From JBMDXB01 sp048594975 (GTDB taxonomy: Bacteria; Acidobacteriota; Vicinamibacteria; Vicinamibacterales; 2-12-FULL-66-21), in contig JBMDXQ010000017.1 of the NCBI GenBank assembly GCA_048594975.1, positions 84,095 through 148,094 of the forward strand: a DNA stretch of 64,000 bases. Reading direction: 5' to 3'. The notes beneath the pieces were generated by a model. The model searched no databases and was not told the origin of the DNA. It worked only from the letters and a program-made list of their open reading frames with translations. Of this stretch, positions 32,857 through 41,667 are shown in pieces (position 1 is the stretch's first letter; each line of letters begins with the position of its first letter). The translations under genes were made by a program, and so were the position numbers.

Positions 32857-34755
32857 ATGTCCGCCGCGTCCGTGTCCCCACCCCAGGCGCAGGGCAGGTA
32901 TCTCGCGACGATCAGTCTCGTCGCGCTCGGCGTCGTCTACGGGGACATCGGCACCAGCCCGCTCTACGCGATGCGCGAGTGCTTCCATGGCCCGCACGGC
33001 GTCGCGCCGACGCAGGCGCACGTGCTCGGGGTCCTCTCGCTGATCTTCTGGGCCCTGGTCGTGGTCATCTCGATCAAATACCTGGTGTTCGTGCTGCGCG
33101 CCGACAACCAGGGCGAAGGCGGGATCCTGGCGCTCACCGCGCTGGCGACGCCGATCAAGCCCTCCGGGCGTAGCGAACGGCCGGCGCTGGTCCTGATCGG
33201 CATCTTCGGCGCGGCACTGCTCTACGGCGACGGTATCATCACGCCCGCCATCTCCATTCTCGGCGCGGTGGAAGGGCTGAGCGTGGCGACACCGGTCCTG
33301 CAGCCCTACGTCGTGCCGATCACGGTGGCCACGGTCATCGCCCTGTTCGCGCTCCAGCAGCGCGGCACGGCGGGCGTCGGCCGGATGTTCGGGCCGGTGA
33401 TGCTGTGCTGGTTCGCCGTGCTCGCGGTGCTCGGCGCGATCCAGGTCGTGCGCTATCCATGGGTCGTGGCCGCCGTCAATCCCGTTCACGGGATCCGGTT
33501 CTTTCTCGACACGGGCTGGCACGGCTACCTGGTGCTCGGGTCGGTGTTCCTTGTCGTCACCGGCGGCGAGGCGCTGTACGCGGACATGGGACACTTCGGC
33601 ACGCGGCCCATCCGCCTCGACTGGTTCGCGATCGTGCTGCCGGCGCTGCTGCTCAACTACTTCGGCCAGGGCGCGCTGCTGCTCGCGTCGCCGGAGGCAG
33701 CGGCCAACCCGTTCTTCGCTCTGGCGCCGTCGTGGGCGATCTACCCGATGATCGTCCTCGCGGTGGCGGCGGCGGTCATCGCCTCGCAGGCGGTCATCTC
33801 GGGCGCCTACTCGCTCACGATGCAGGCGGTGCAGCTCGGGTTCAGCCCGCGGGTCAAGATCGAGCACACGTCGACGCGTGAGTTCGGCCAGATCTACATC
33901 TCGGGAATCAATTGGGCGCTGATGCTCGGCTGCATTCTCATCGTGCTCGGCTTCCGGACATCGAGCAATCTGGCGGCCGCGTACGGCGTCGCAGTGACCT
34001 CCACGATGGTGATCACCACGCTGCTGCTTTACGTGGTCGCGCGGGAACGCTGGGGCTGGAACGGCGCGGCGGCCGGCGGGCTGGCTGCCATCTTTCTGAC
34101 GATCGACCTGGCGTTCTTCGGCGCCAACATCGTGAAGGTCACCCACGGCGGCTGGCTGCCGCTGCTCATCGCGGCGATCGCCTACACGCTGATGACCACC
34201 TGGAAGCGCGGCCGCCGCGTGCTCGCCGAGCGCATCCAGGCGGAGGCGCGACCGCTCGAGGAATTCCTGCGCGAGGTCCTGCAGCAGGGCGTGATGCGAG
34301 TGCCGGGGACCGCCATCTTCATGAACGGCACCGCGTCGCGCACCCCGGCGGCGCTGCGACACAACCTGGCGCACAACAAGGTCCTGCACCAAGTCGTGGT
34401 CTTCGTCACGGTCAAGACGCAGCAGGTGCCGTACGTGCCCGATCGTCGGCGGGTGGAGGTGGAAGACTTCGGCAGAGGCGTGTACCGCGTACGGGTGTAT
34501 TACGGCTTCATGCAGGATCCCGACATTCCCGACGCGCTCCGCGCGGCCATTGCGGCGGGACTGCCGCCGATCGCGCCGGAGGACACAACGTACTTCCTCG
34601 GCCGCGAGACGATCATCGCCACTTCGCGCCCCGGCATGGCGGTCTGGCGCGAGAAGCTGTTCGCGATCATCGCGCGCAATGCCACGACCGCGACGGCGTT
34701 CTTCGGCATCCCGCCCGACCGGGTGGTCGAGCTCGGGGAACAGATCGAGATGTAG
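32857..34755 (+). CDS. kup: Kup family potassium uptake transporter
   Basis: 632-residue KUP/HAK/KT potassium-proton symporter. The family motif GVVYGDIGTSPLYAMREC lies in the first membrane segment, followed by YLVFVLRADNQGEGGILAL, LLYGDGIITPAISILGAVEG and GGEALYADMGHFG, which line the ion path. Twelve membrane segments occupy the first about 430 residues; the C-terminal 200 residues form the soluble regulatory domain (LPYxPxxRRVEVEDFG-type region, TYFLGRETII). RBS GGAGG, ATG 32857. Transcription is placed under c-di-AMP control by the riboswitch. It converges with an ADOP gene across a 14-nt repeat cluster. Confidence 0.96.
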   Translation: MSAASVSPPQAQGRYLATISLVALGVVYGDIGTSPLYAMRECFHGPHGVAPTQAHVLGVLSLIFWALVVVISIKYLVFVLRADNQGEGGILALTALATPIKPSGRSERPALVLIGIFGAALLYGDGIITPAISILGAVEGLSVATPVLQPYVVPITVATVIALFALQQRGTAGVGRMFGPVMLCWFAVLAVLGAIQVVRYPWVVAAVNPVHGIRFFLDTGWHGYLVLGSVFLVVTGGEALYADMGHFGTRPIRLDWFAIVLPALLLNYFGQGALLLASPEAAANPFFALAPSWAIYPMIVLAVAAAVIASQAVISGAYSLTMQAVQLGFSPRVKIEHTSTREFGQIYISGINWALMLGCILIVLGFRTSSNLAAAYGVAVTSTMVITTLLLYVVARERWGWNGAAAGGLAAIFLTIDLAFFGANIVKVTHGGWLPLLIAAIAYTLMTTWKRGRRVLAERIQAEARPLEEFLREVLQQGVMRVPGTAIFMNGTASRTPAALRHNLAHNKVLHQVVVFVTVKTQQVPYVPDRRRVEVEDFGRGVYRVRVYYGFMQDPDIPDALRAAIAAGLPPIAPEDTTYFLGRETIIATSRPGMAVWREKLFAIIARNATTATAFFGIPPDRVVELGEQIEM

Positions 34756-34756
34756 G

Positions 34757-34810
34757 CCGGGTTCGTTCGCGACGCGATCGTTCGCGACGGATCGTTCGCG
34801 TTCGACCGCT
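34757..34810. repeat. 14-nt repeat cluster C
   Basis: On the plus strand it reads GTTCGTTCGCG, ACGCGATCGTTCGCG, ACGGATCGTTCGCG, TTCGACCGC: the reverse complement of the CGCGAACGATCCGT unit of clusters A and B. It fills the gap between the convergent ends of kup and the second ADOP gene. Confidence 0.8.
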
Positions 34811-37338
34811 CACTCGGCCCGGAGCGCCCGCGTCGGATCGAGCGAAGCGGCGCGCCAGGCTGGCAGCACGGCTGCGAGCACGGCGCTCGCCGCCAGCACG
34901 GCCATGGCCCCGCCCACGATTAGCGGGTTACGCGGTTCCACTCCGTACAACTGCGACGCGATGGCGCGGACCGCCCCCAGCGCCAGCGGCGCGCCGATCG
35001 CCAGGCCGGTGATCGTCTGCAGCAGCGGCCCGGCGAGCATCGTCCGCACGATGCGCGCGCGTCCTGCGCCGAGCGCCACGCGGACGCCGATCTCCCGGGT
35101 CCGGCTGGAGACGCCGTACGAGGTCACACCGTAGAGTCCGATCGACGCCAGCACCAGCGCGAGCACGCCGTAGGCGGATGTCAGCCGGGCGAGCAGGCGG
35201 TTGGTGCGGAAATTCGCGCTGACCTGCTCGGCCAGCGGCACGATGCGCACGACGGTCGCGTCGCGGTGCGCGTCGGCGACGGCACGGCGGATCTCGTGCT
35301 CGAGCGTGCCGGCGCCGAGGCTCGTCCGCAGGATCACGGCGCGCAACAGGTTCGACCGCGCCTGGACGCTGCGCTCGGCGGCCGTGTCGTAGGACGCGTG
35401 CTGCAGGGCCGGGAGGAAGATCATCGGCCGCACGGGCTGTGTCGCGCCCGTATACTTCACGTCCTCCACGATGCCGACGATCTCGAAGTCGCCGGCGTGC
35501 CGCTCGTCTCCGATGCCGAGCCGGTGTCCGAGCGGGTCGGCCGTTTCGAAGAAACGCCGCACGAACGCGGCGTTGACCACGGCGACGCGCGGCGACGACG
35601 GCACGTCGCGCCCGTCGATGGCGCGACCGCGCAGCACGCGCGTACCGACGACCTCGAAATACCCTGGCCAGATGCGGTTCCAGGAAGACCCGTCGGGCCG
35701 AGCCGGATCCGACGGGCGGCCCGCGATGCTGATCCGCGAGGACCAGTTGTTGCCCTCCATCGGGCTGTAGAGCGCAAAGGCGGTGGCTTCGACGCCGGGA
35801 ACGCGCAGCAGCACCTCCCGCAACCGCGTGTAGAACGCAAGCAGCCGCTCCGGCTCGTCCGTTAGCGCAGGGGGATCGATGCGGACCACCAGGCGGTTGT
35901 CGGCAGTGAACCCCATCGGCTGCCGTTGCAGGTTCGCGAGGCTCCGGGCGAGCAGCCCGGCCCCGGTGAGCAGCACGACCGACACGGCGACCTGGACGAT
36001 CACGAGCGATCGCCGCGGCACGAACGATCGCGAGCGGGTCGCCCGTCCCCCGCCGGAGAGCCCCGCGAGCGGCGGCGTGCGCGCCATCGCCCACGCGGGC
36101 GCCGCCGAGAAGACCGCGCCGGTGGCGGCAGACAGGACGAGCGCGAACAGCAACACGGCCGGCGTCGGTACGACGTCGATGGGGACGAAGTCCGCGCCCT
36201 GGAACGCGATGGCGACGAGCGACCGCGCCCCCATCGCGGCGACCATCAACCCGGCGAGGCCGCCACAGAGCGCGAGCAGCACGCCCTCGGTCAGCGACTG
36301 GCGCATCAGCCGGGACGCCGACGCACCGAGCGCCGCACGAATCGCCGCGTCGCCGGGATCGGCGCGCGCCAGCAGCAGGTTCGCCAGGTTCGCCGCCGCG
36401 ATGAGGAGAACGAGCGCCGAGGTCGCGAGCAGCACCGAGAGGGATTGCGCGAAGGCGATGCGCATCAGGCCGACGCCACCGCCGGCCGGGACCACCGGGA
36501 TTCTCTGCAGCGCGATCTCGCCGCGGTTGGCCTCGGGCACGAAGGCCTGCGCGGACAGCCACTGCCGCAGCGCCGTGGTCAGCCGGGCCTCGACCTGCGT
36601 CGGTGAGGCGCCGTGGCGCAGCCGGCCGATGGCGTAGAGCCAGTCGCTCTCGGCGCGCGCCAGCACCGACGCGGCACCGCGCACCATTGGTTCCCGGCCA
36701 ATCGGTATCCAGATCGCCGGCGGATTCGGCCGGACCGTGTCGCCGAAGAACTCCGCGGCAGCGACGCCGACAAGCGTCATGGACGTCCCGTTGACCAGGA
36801 ACGCACTGCCGACCAGCGATCGAGCCCCACCGTAGCGCGCCGTCCAGGTACGATGGCTCATGACGAACACCGGCGCCGCATCGGGGCGATCGTCTGCGGT
36901 AGTCAGCAGGCGGCCCGCTGCCGCGCCCACGCCGAACATCGTGAAGTAGTTCCCGGACACGAACTGGCCGGGAAAGGACTCGCCGTAGGGCGCGCCGCTG
37001 CGTCGCAGCCCGATGGGCAGCGTGGTGGCCTGGAACGCCGCCAGCTCACTGAACTCCGGCGCGTGCTCCCGCAGGTGCAGGTACAGCGGATGGGAGAACA
37101 ACGAGTAGTTGCGCTGCAGTCCGCTGTTCACGCAGCAGTTGTTGTCGTCGCCCAGCCGGTAGAGGGCCTGAGGGTCCTCGACCGGCAGCGAGCGAAGCAT
37201 CAGCGCGTGGACCAGCGTGAAGATCGCGAAGTTCGCGCCGAGCCCCAGCGCCAGCGTCGTGATTGCCACGATCGTGAAGGCCGGCCGCTGGCGCAGGCGG
37301 CGCAGGGCAAGGCGAAGGTCGCTCGCGAGGTGCGTCAT
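34810..37338 (-). CDS. ADOP family permease without prefix domain
   Basis: 842 residues. It starts directly with the first FtsX/MacB unit (MTHLASDLRLALRRLRQRPA, then TLALGLGANFAIFTLVHALM) and lacks the cytoplasmic prefix seen in the PadR-linked ADOP at 23687. Two periplasmic core plus FtsX units are present; cytoplasmic loops ANLANLLLARADPGDAAIRA and REIGVRVALGAGRARIVRT mark them, and the end is the usual DPTRALRAE. No ATPase or adaptor gene lies nearby. Its role is presumably envelope transport or stress response; no substrate can be named. Confidence 0.92.
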   Translation of the reverse strand: MTHLASDLRLALRRLRQRPAFTIVAITTLALGLGANFAIFTLVHALMLRSLPVEDPQALYRLGDDNNCCVNSGLQRNYSLFSHPLYLHLREHAPEFSELAAFQATTLPIGLRRSGAPYGESFPGQFVSGNYFTMFGVGAAAGRLLTTADDRPDAAPVFVMSHRTWTARYGGARSLVGSAFLVNGTSMTLVGVAAAEFFGDTVRPNPPAIWIPIGREPMVRGAASVLARAESDWLYAIGRLRHGASPTQVEARLTTALRQWLSAQAFVPEANRGEIALQRIPVVPAGGGVGLMRIAFAQSLSVLLATSALVLLIAAANLANLLLARADPGDAAIRAALGASASRLMRQSLTEGVLLALCGGLAGLMVAAMGARSLVAIAFQGADFVPIDVVPTPAVLLFALVLSAATGAVFSAAPAWAMARTPPLAGLSGGGRATRSRSFVPRRSLVIVQVAVSVVLLTGAGLLARSLANLQRQPMGFTADNRLVVRIDPPALTDEPERLLAFYTRLREVLLRVPGVEATAFALYSPMEGNNWSSRISIAGRPSDPARPDGSSWNRIWPGYFEVVGTRVLRGRAIDGRDVPSSPRVAVVNAAFVRRFFETADPLGHRLGIGDERHAGDFEIVGIVEDVKYTGATQPVRPMIFLPALQHASYDTAAERSVQARSNLLRAVILRTSLGAGTLEHEIRRAVADAHRDATVVRIVPLAEQVSANFRTNRLLARLTSAYGVLALVLASIGLYGVTSYGVSSRTREIGVRVALGAGRARIVRTMLAGPLLQTITGLAIGAPLALGAVRAIASQLYGVEPRNPLIVGGAMAVLAASAVLAAVLPAWRAASLDPTRALRAE

Positions 37339-37383
37339 GGTGCTTTAGACGGGCCGGCGGAGCCGTGCGTTTGTTCGACGCCG

Positions 37384-37418
37384 GAGGGCGACCCCGGTGG
37401 GGCGCAGGCGTCGCCCTC
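37384..37418 (-). terminator. Possible terminator hairpin after the beta-lactamase/DUF4185 gene
   Basis: GAGGGCGAC (37384-37392) and GTCGCCCTC (37410-37418) form a 9-bp stem with a 17-nt GC-rich loop, about 110 bp past the stop at 37527. There is no T-run, so the terminator role is tentative. Confidence 0.35.
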
Positions 37419-37526
37419 GTCGAGTCGCCGATCGCCCGGGCGCCCGATCACCGGATCATTCCCGCCGGGTCGCCCGGTACGCCAGCGCGACCAGCACGGC
37501 TCGGCGGCGATCGAGGTCGGAACAGC

Positions 37527-39626
37527 TCAGTTGCCCGACCGCAACGGGCGGACGAACACCGCCCGTCGAACCGAGAAGCTGTCGTTCCCCGAGAACACGA
37601 GATACGCGCCGCCGGCATCCATCCACTTCGTCGGGAACGAACAGCTCTCGCCGGGACCGACGTCCCACCGACGCGTGAAGTACACCGTCGTCCACGGGCC
37701 CCAGGGCTCCGGCGCGTCATAAACACCGAAGCCGCCCTCGAAACGCGCGTCGCCGCGCGGGAGCACCTGGCACAGCAGGTAGCGCTTCACGCCAGGGTGA
37801 TAGGAGACCTGGGATCGGTAGCAGTGCCCACCGTGTGAGAACGCCGGACCACGCCGCGCGACGTTGCGCGTCCAGCGCGGACGTCCGTCCCCGCCCACGC
37901 TTTGAAAGAATTCATAGGCCGCCCGATCGCGGATGCGATCGACCGGGACGCGCGCCAGCACCAGGCGGTCCGCCGGCTCGTACGCGCTGTCGCGGTCCGG
38001 CGAGTAGAGGTACACGTAGCCGTCACGGGCGCCGGCGTACTCCCGTCCGAAGTTGAGGAACGCGGGGTGGCCGAAGCTCGCCGTGAACCTCCAGTCGGCC
38101 GACGCCCAGCTCCGCAGGCGATCCGTCGACCACGCCAGCCTGGCATTGCGCGCGTTCCGCACCAGCATGTAGAGCGTGCCGCCGACGCTCAGCATCCCGC
38201 TGGCCTTCTCGCCCGCCTGACCGTCGCCGAACCGCTCGCCGGTGGGCGATCGGATGTTCGCGCCGTCGGGGTCGTCGGCGCCGCCGCTCACCCGTGCGAA
38301 GCCGAGACTCAGTTTCTTTTCGGTCCTGGGCTCGAAGCCCCATCCGTCGCCGAATGCGGTATAGAGTTCGTCGTCAGCCGCCCACGTGATCGGCCAGTTG
38401 TCGCTCCCTTCGGCCCGGCGCACGATCCGCTCCGCCGGCGCCCAGTGGATCTGCGGCAGAACCGTGCTCGGCGGATAAGGAGCTCCATCGCCCGCGTCGA
38501 CGATGCCCGAGCCTTTGACCGCCTTCACGACGGGGTTGAACACAAACCGTTCGATGGCCCACCAGAAGTGCTCGGGTTCGCCCGGCTCGCGCAGCAGGCC
38601 GCCGTTGCGGACGACGACGAGCTCGAGGCTGGGGACGACGAGCAGGACCTGGTGGCCCGCGCCCGCGCCGGCATACGCGTCGCGCGGAAGCGACCGCCAC
38701 ACGCCGTCGTCGTTGGTCCACCACGCCAGGCCGGAACCCGGCGCCGGATCGTCCGGCACCCGCACGGGGCGCGGCGTCCCGGCATACGAGGTGACTTCGA
38801 CAACGCGGCGCGGGTCAAGAAGCTGGTGTCCGTCCCACTGGCCGCGCTGGAGCATCAGCAGGCCGATCCGCGCGAGCGCCGGCGCGGTGAACGCTCCCCC
38901 GCCCCAGTTCGCATACAGCGTCAGTCCCTCCACGTCGTAGCGCTGTCCGTATCCAATCGACCACTCGTCTTCCTCCACGCCAATCGGGTCGAGGATTCGT
39001 TCCTTCAGCAGGCTGCGTATCTCGTGCTGCCACGCGCCACGCAGGCTGGCGGTGACGACGTAGGCCAGCGCGGCCATGCCCGGATTGCTGTAGGCGTAGC
39101 GGCTCCCCGGCTCGAACACGACCGGTGCGTCTCGCAGCGCGATCGTGAACGGGTCCGGCTGCCGCATCCAGAACGCGCCCTTCCAGCCAGGCAGCTTGTC
39201 GTGAGGAATGTGGTCCTGCTCAGCGTCTTCGATGCCCGACGAGTGCGTCGCGAGGTGCCGGATGGTGATCCGCGACTTGAGCGGGTCGTGTCTCCATGCC
39301 GGAATGTACTTCGCCGCCATGTCATCGGCGGCGAGACGACCGTCCTGGAGAGCAATGAGCAGCGACGTTCCGCCGACGATCGCCTTGGCCAGCGACGCGG
39401 TGTAGTGGCGCGTGCGCGGCCCGCTGTCGCCCGCGTACCACTCGTAGACGACGCGGCCGCGGTGGAGAACGAGGAAGTTCTTCGTGCGCCGGGCGGCGAG
39501 GACGTCGCGTGCGGCGTCCAGGGCGGCGCGGTCTACGTCTTCGGGCACACCCGTCGCGACCTGCGGGCGCGATGCGGGCGGCAGCAGCGCGAAGGCGGCG
39601 AGGGCGGAGAGTAGGTACAACCGCAT
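37527..39626 (-). CDS. Serine beta-lactamase-fold hydrolase fused to a DUF4185 domain
   Basis: 699 residues, exported (MRLYLLSALAAFALLPPAS). Residues 30-350 are a class C beta-lactamase/serine hydrolase: S78-x-x-K81 in YTASLAKA, Y179-S180-N181 in YAYSNPGM, and HQVLLVVPSLELVVVRNGG in place of the KTG region. From about 385 a DUF4185-type module follows (IHWAPAERIVRRAEGSDNWP, FGDGWGF, SFPTKWMD), a five-bladed-propeller-like domain found in secreted proteins. Esterase or D-Ala-peptidase activity is likely for the first half, carbohydrate binding or cleavage for the second. The fusion is the notable point. Confidence 0.85.
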   Translation of the reverse strand: MRLYLLSALAAFALLPPASRPQVATGVPEDVDRAALDAARDVLAARRTKNFLVLHRGRVVYEWYAGDSGPRTRHYTASLAKAIVGGTSLLIALQDGRLAADDMAAKYIPAWRHDPLKSRITIRHLATHSSGIEDAEQDHIPHDKLPGWKGAFWMRQPDPFTIALRDAPVVFEPGSRYAYSNPGMAALAYVVTASLRGAWQHEIRSLLKERILDPIGVEEDEWSIGYGQRYDVEGLTLYANWGGGAFTAPALARIGLLMLQRGQWDGHQLLDPRRVVEVTSYAGTPRPVRVPDDPAPGSGLAWWTNDDGVWRSLPRDAYAGAGAGHQVLLVVPSLELVVVRNGGLLREPGEPEHFWWAIERFVFNPVVKAVKGSGIVDAGDGAPYPPSTVLPQIHWAPAERIVRRAEGSDNWPITWAADDELYTAFGDGWGFEPRTEKKLSLGFARVSGGADDPDGANIRSPTGERFGDGQAGEKASGMLSVGGTLYMLVRNARNARLAWSTDRLRSWASADWRFTASFGHPAFLNFGREYAGARDGYVYLYSPDRDSAYEPADRLVLARVPVDRIRDRAAYEFFQSVGGDGRPRWTRNVARRGPAFSHGGHCYRSQVSYHPGVKRYLLCQVLPRGDARFEGGFGVYDAPEPWGPWTTVYFTRRWDVGPGESCSFPTKWMDAGGAYLVFSGNDSFSVRRAVFVRPLRSGN

Positions 39627-39730
39627 CCGGCAGTCGCCAGCGTATCAGGAGCGCATCAGCTGCTCAACGACGGCCGGTTCGCCGGGTAGCAGCGGCTTCA
39701 TAATCAACGGATTCGCGGCACGGGGGATTC

Positions 39731-39865
39731 ATGCAGCTCGTCCCGTATCACGTCTTCGTCTGCGAGGAGCAGAAGCCGGAAGGCGTCGAGTGCTGCGCGG
39801 CGCGCGGCGCCGCGGGCGTGCTCGAGGCGCCCAGGAGCGAGGTTGCACGGCAGGGGCGGGACTGA
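39731..39865 (+). pseudogene. Truncated (2Fe-2S) ferredoxin-domain gene
   Basis: ATG 39731 opens 44 codons: MQLVPYHVFVCEEQKPEG, then VECCAARGAAGVLEAP and SEVARQGRD, then TGA. This is the N-terminal half of thioredoxin-like [2Fe-2S] ferredoxins (CxxxxPxGxxCCxxRG, here with the first cluster Cys and the CC pair). The C-terminal half with the remaining cluster ligands (the TxxGCLGxC region) is missing; only 16 bp separate the stop from the convergent oxidoreductase gene. It is probably a remnant, since the cluster could not form. Confidence 0.65.
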
Positions 39866-39881
39866 TGATCGGCAGGCGGGG

Positions 39882-40901
39882 CTAGCGCTTCGCCGGCCGT
39901 CCTCCTTCAGCTGCCCGGAGGCGCCAGCGGGCGAGGCACTGATCCATCACCCATGACGCGCGGGCGCCGCTCTCGCCGGTGGACTCGCAGCGGCCCCGGC
40001 CGCGGAGCTCGTCGACGATCGATTGGACGAGCGGCTGGTGCACGTGGGGCGGGTTGCGAAACGGGATGACCCGTTCCTCGCCGCCGGTCGCGAGCACGAC
40101 ATCCCCGTCGGTGAACACCGGAACGCGCAGCTCGCCGCTGCTCCCCGTGAAGACCATGACGTCGCTCGAGGACGGGGCGTTGAAATTCCAGACGCCGGTG
40201 CCGACGACGTTGTTCTCGAACTCGAACGCCGCCGTGGTGACGTCCTCGGCCGCGTAAGCGCCGCCGGTGTTGATCGCGAACCCCGAGACGTGCGCAATGC
40301 GCCCGACGAGGAAGTCGAGCAGGTCCACACAGTGAGAGGCCAGGTCGAGGAAGAGCCCGGCGCCGGCGACCTCGGGCTCGAACCGCCAGGCGCGCGCCGC
40401 CGCGCCGGTTGCCAGCGGTTGCTGTACGTGCGCGTGCACGGAGGTGACGCGGCCGATCGCCCCGTTCGAGAGAAGGTCCCGCACCTGCAGGTAGCGCGGC
40501 AGCGCCCGGCGATAGTAGGCGACGAACAACGGCGTCCCGCGGCCGCCGAACGCCTCGTTGAGACGCGCGCATCCCTCGTGCGTCGTCGCCATCGGTTTTT
40601 CGACCAGGCACGGCTTGCCGGCGGCGGCAACCTTCAGCGCCAGTTCGACATGGCTCGCGGGCGGGGTCGCGACGTAGACCGCGTCGACGCGCGGATCGGC
40701 GATCAGGGATGCGGCGTCGGCGGGCACGTGCTCGACGCCGTGCCGCCGCGCGAAGTCCTCCGCCTTCGCCCGGTCGCGCCGCGTAACGGCGACGAGCGCG
40801 GACCCCTCCGCCTTCTGGAGCGCCGGTCCACTTTTGACTTCCGCGACGTCGCCGCAGCCGATCATCCCCCAGCGGATCTGGTCGCTCACGTCTCTGCGCA
40901 T
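39882..40901 (-). CDS. Gfo/Idh/MocA family NAD(P)-dependent oxidoreductase, cytoplasmic
   Basis: 339 residues from ATG 40901. The Rossmann start is IRWGMIGCGDVAEVKSGPA; the family lysine is in PCLVEKPMATTHEG. The C-terminal substrate domain contains AGLFLDLASHCVDLLDFLVG, with the usual D-x-x-x-H. Members oxidise or epimerise sugars and cyclitols. Unlike the three family members at 56240-64000 it has no signal peptide. It is divergent from the CDP-alcohol transferase (37 bp apart). No obvious ribosome site, so the start is a choice by alignment with family length. Confidence 0.9.
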   Translation of the reverse strand: MRRDVSDQIRWGMIGCGDVAEVKSGPALQKAEGSALVAVTRRDRAKAEDFARRHGVEHVPADAASLIADPRVDAVYVATPPASHVELALKVAAAGKPCLVEKPMATTHEGCARLNEAFGGRGTPLFVAYYRRALPRYLQVRDLLSNGAIGRVTSVHAHVQQPLATGAAARAWRFEPEVAGAGLFLDLASHCVDLLDFLVGRIAHVSGFAINTGGAYAAEDVTTAAFEFENNVVGTGVWNFNAPSSSDVMVFTGSSGELRVPVFTDGDVVLATGGEERVIPFRNPPHVHQPLVQSIVDELRGRGRCESTGESGARASWVMDQCLARWRLRAAEGGRPAKR

Positions 40902-40938
40902 GCCATAATACGGCACCCTTCCAGCCCGGAGCGTGCCG

Positions 40939-41667
40939 ATGCCCTTCGGCGATCTCGTTCGCGTTGGCGTTCCGCAGGCGCTCACCGGCTCGCGTATCGC
41001 GTTTGGCGCCGCGGCGGTCGTGGCCGCGTCGCGCGGGAACGCGTACCTGGCGGCAACGCTGATCACGCTCGGCGCCGTCACCGACGGGCTCGACGGCGCG
41101 GCCGCCCGCTGGCTCGGCGGCGGCACGCCCTTCGGCATCTGGTTCGACTACTTCTCCGACTACGTGTGCTACGTGATGGCGCCGTGGATGCTGTCGCGGC
41201 TGCTGGTTGGAGGGGCCGGACCCGCGCTCGAGGCTGCGCTGGCCCTTCCGCTCGCGACCGCGGCCATCAGGTATGCCAGAAACGGCGGGATCCTCTCTGC
41301 CGCGGGGTCGAACGTGCCCGACCTCCCGGGTCTCGGCACCGTCTTTTATGCCTTCGTCCCCGTGACCGCGGTGTTTCTCGGCGTCAGCCCGGCCGCCCTT
41401 CCGTCGGGTATGCCGGTGTTCGTCGCGATGCTCCTGGCCTTCTCAGCGCTCATGAACGCTCCCGTCCGCTTCCCGAAGCTGGGAAAGCTGAGGGGCGCGT
41501 CCCCGCTGGTGCTGGTCCTCCTTTCGATTCAGCCGTTCTGGATGACGCGCGCGATTGCGATGGCCACGCTCGTCATCGGCCTGTCCTACGTCCTGCTCGG
41601 GTTGCGCCCGGGAAGCCGTGCCGCCGCGCGAGGATCGCAGACCTCGCGTACACGCGCCGCGATGTGA
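40939..41667 (+). CDS. CDP-alcohol phosphatidyltransferase family membrane protein
   Basis: 242 residues with about six membrane segments. The complete CDP-alcohol motif is present: D52-G53-xx-A56-R57-x8-G66-xxx-D70-xxx-D74, which binds metal and CDP-diacylglycerol. These enzymes join an alcohol such as glycerol phosphate, serine or inositol phosphate to a CDP-linked lipid. ATG 40939 is chosen over GTG 40933 because GGAG at 40928 is at proper distance. The 3' end overlaps the convergent transketolase gene by 82 bp. Alcohol acceptor unknown. Confidence 0.9.
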   Translation: MPFGDLVRVGVPQALTGSRIAFGAAAVVAASRGNAYLAATLITLGAVTDGLDGAAARWLGGGTPFGIWFDYFSDYVCYVMAPWMLSRLLVGGAGPALEAALALPLATAAIRYARNGGILSAAGSNVPDLPGLGTVFYAFVPVTAVFLGVSPAALPSGMPVFVAMLLAFSALMNAPVRFPKLGKLRGASPLVLVLLSIQPFWMTRAIAMATLVIGLSYVLLGLRPGSRAAARGSQTSRTRAAM

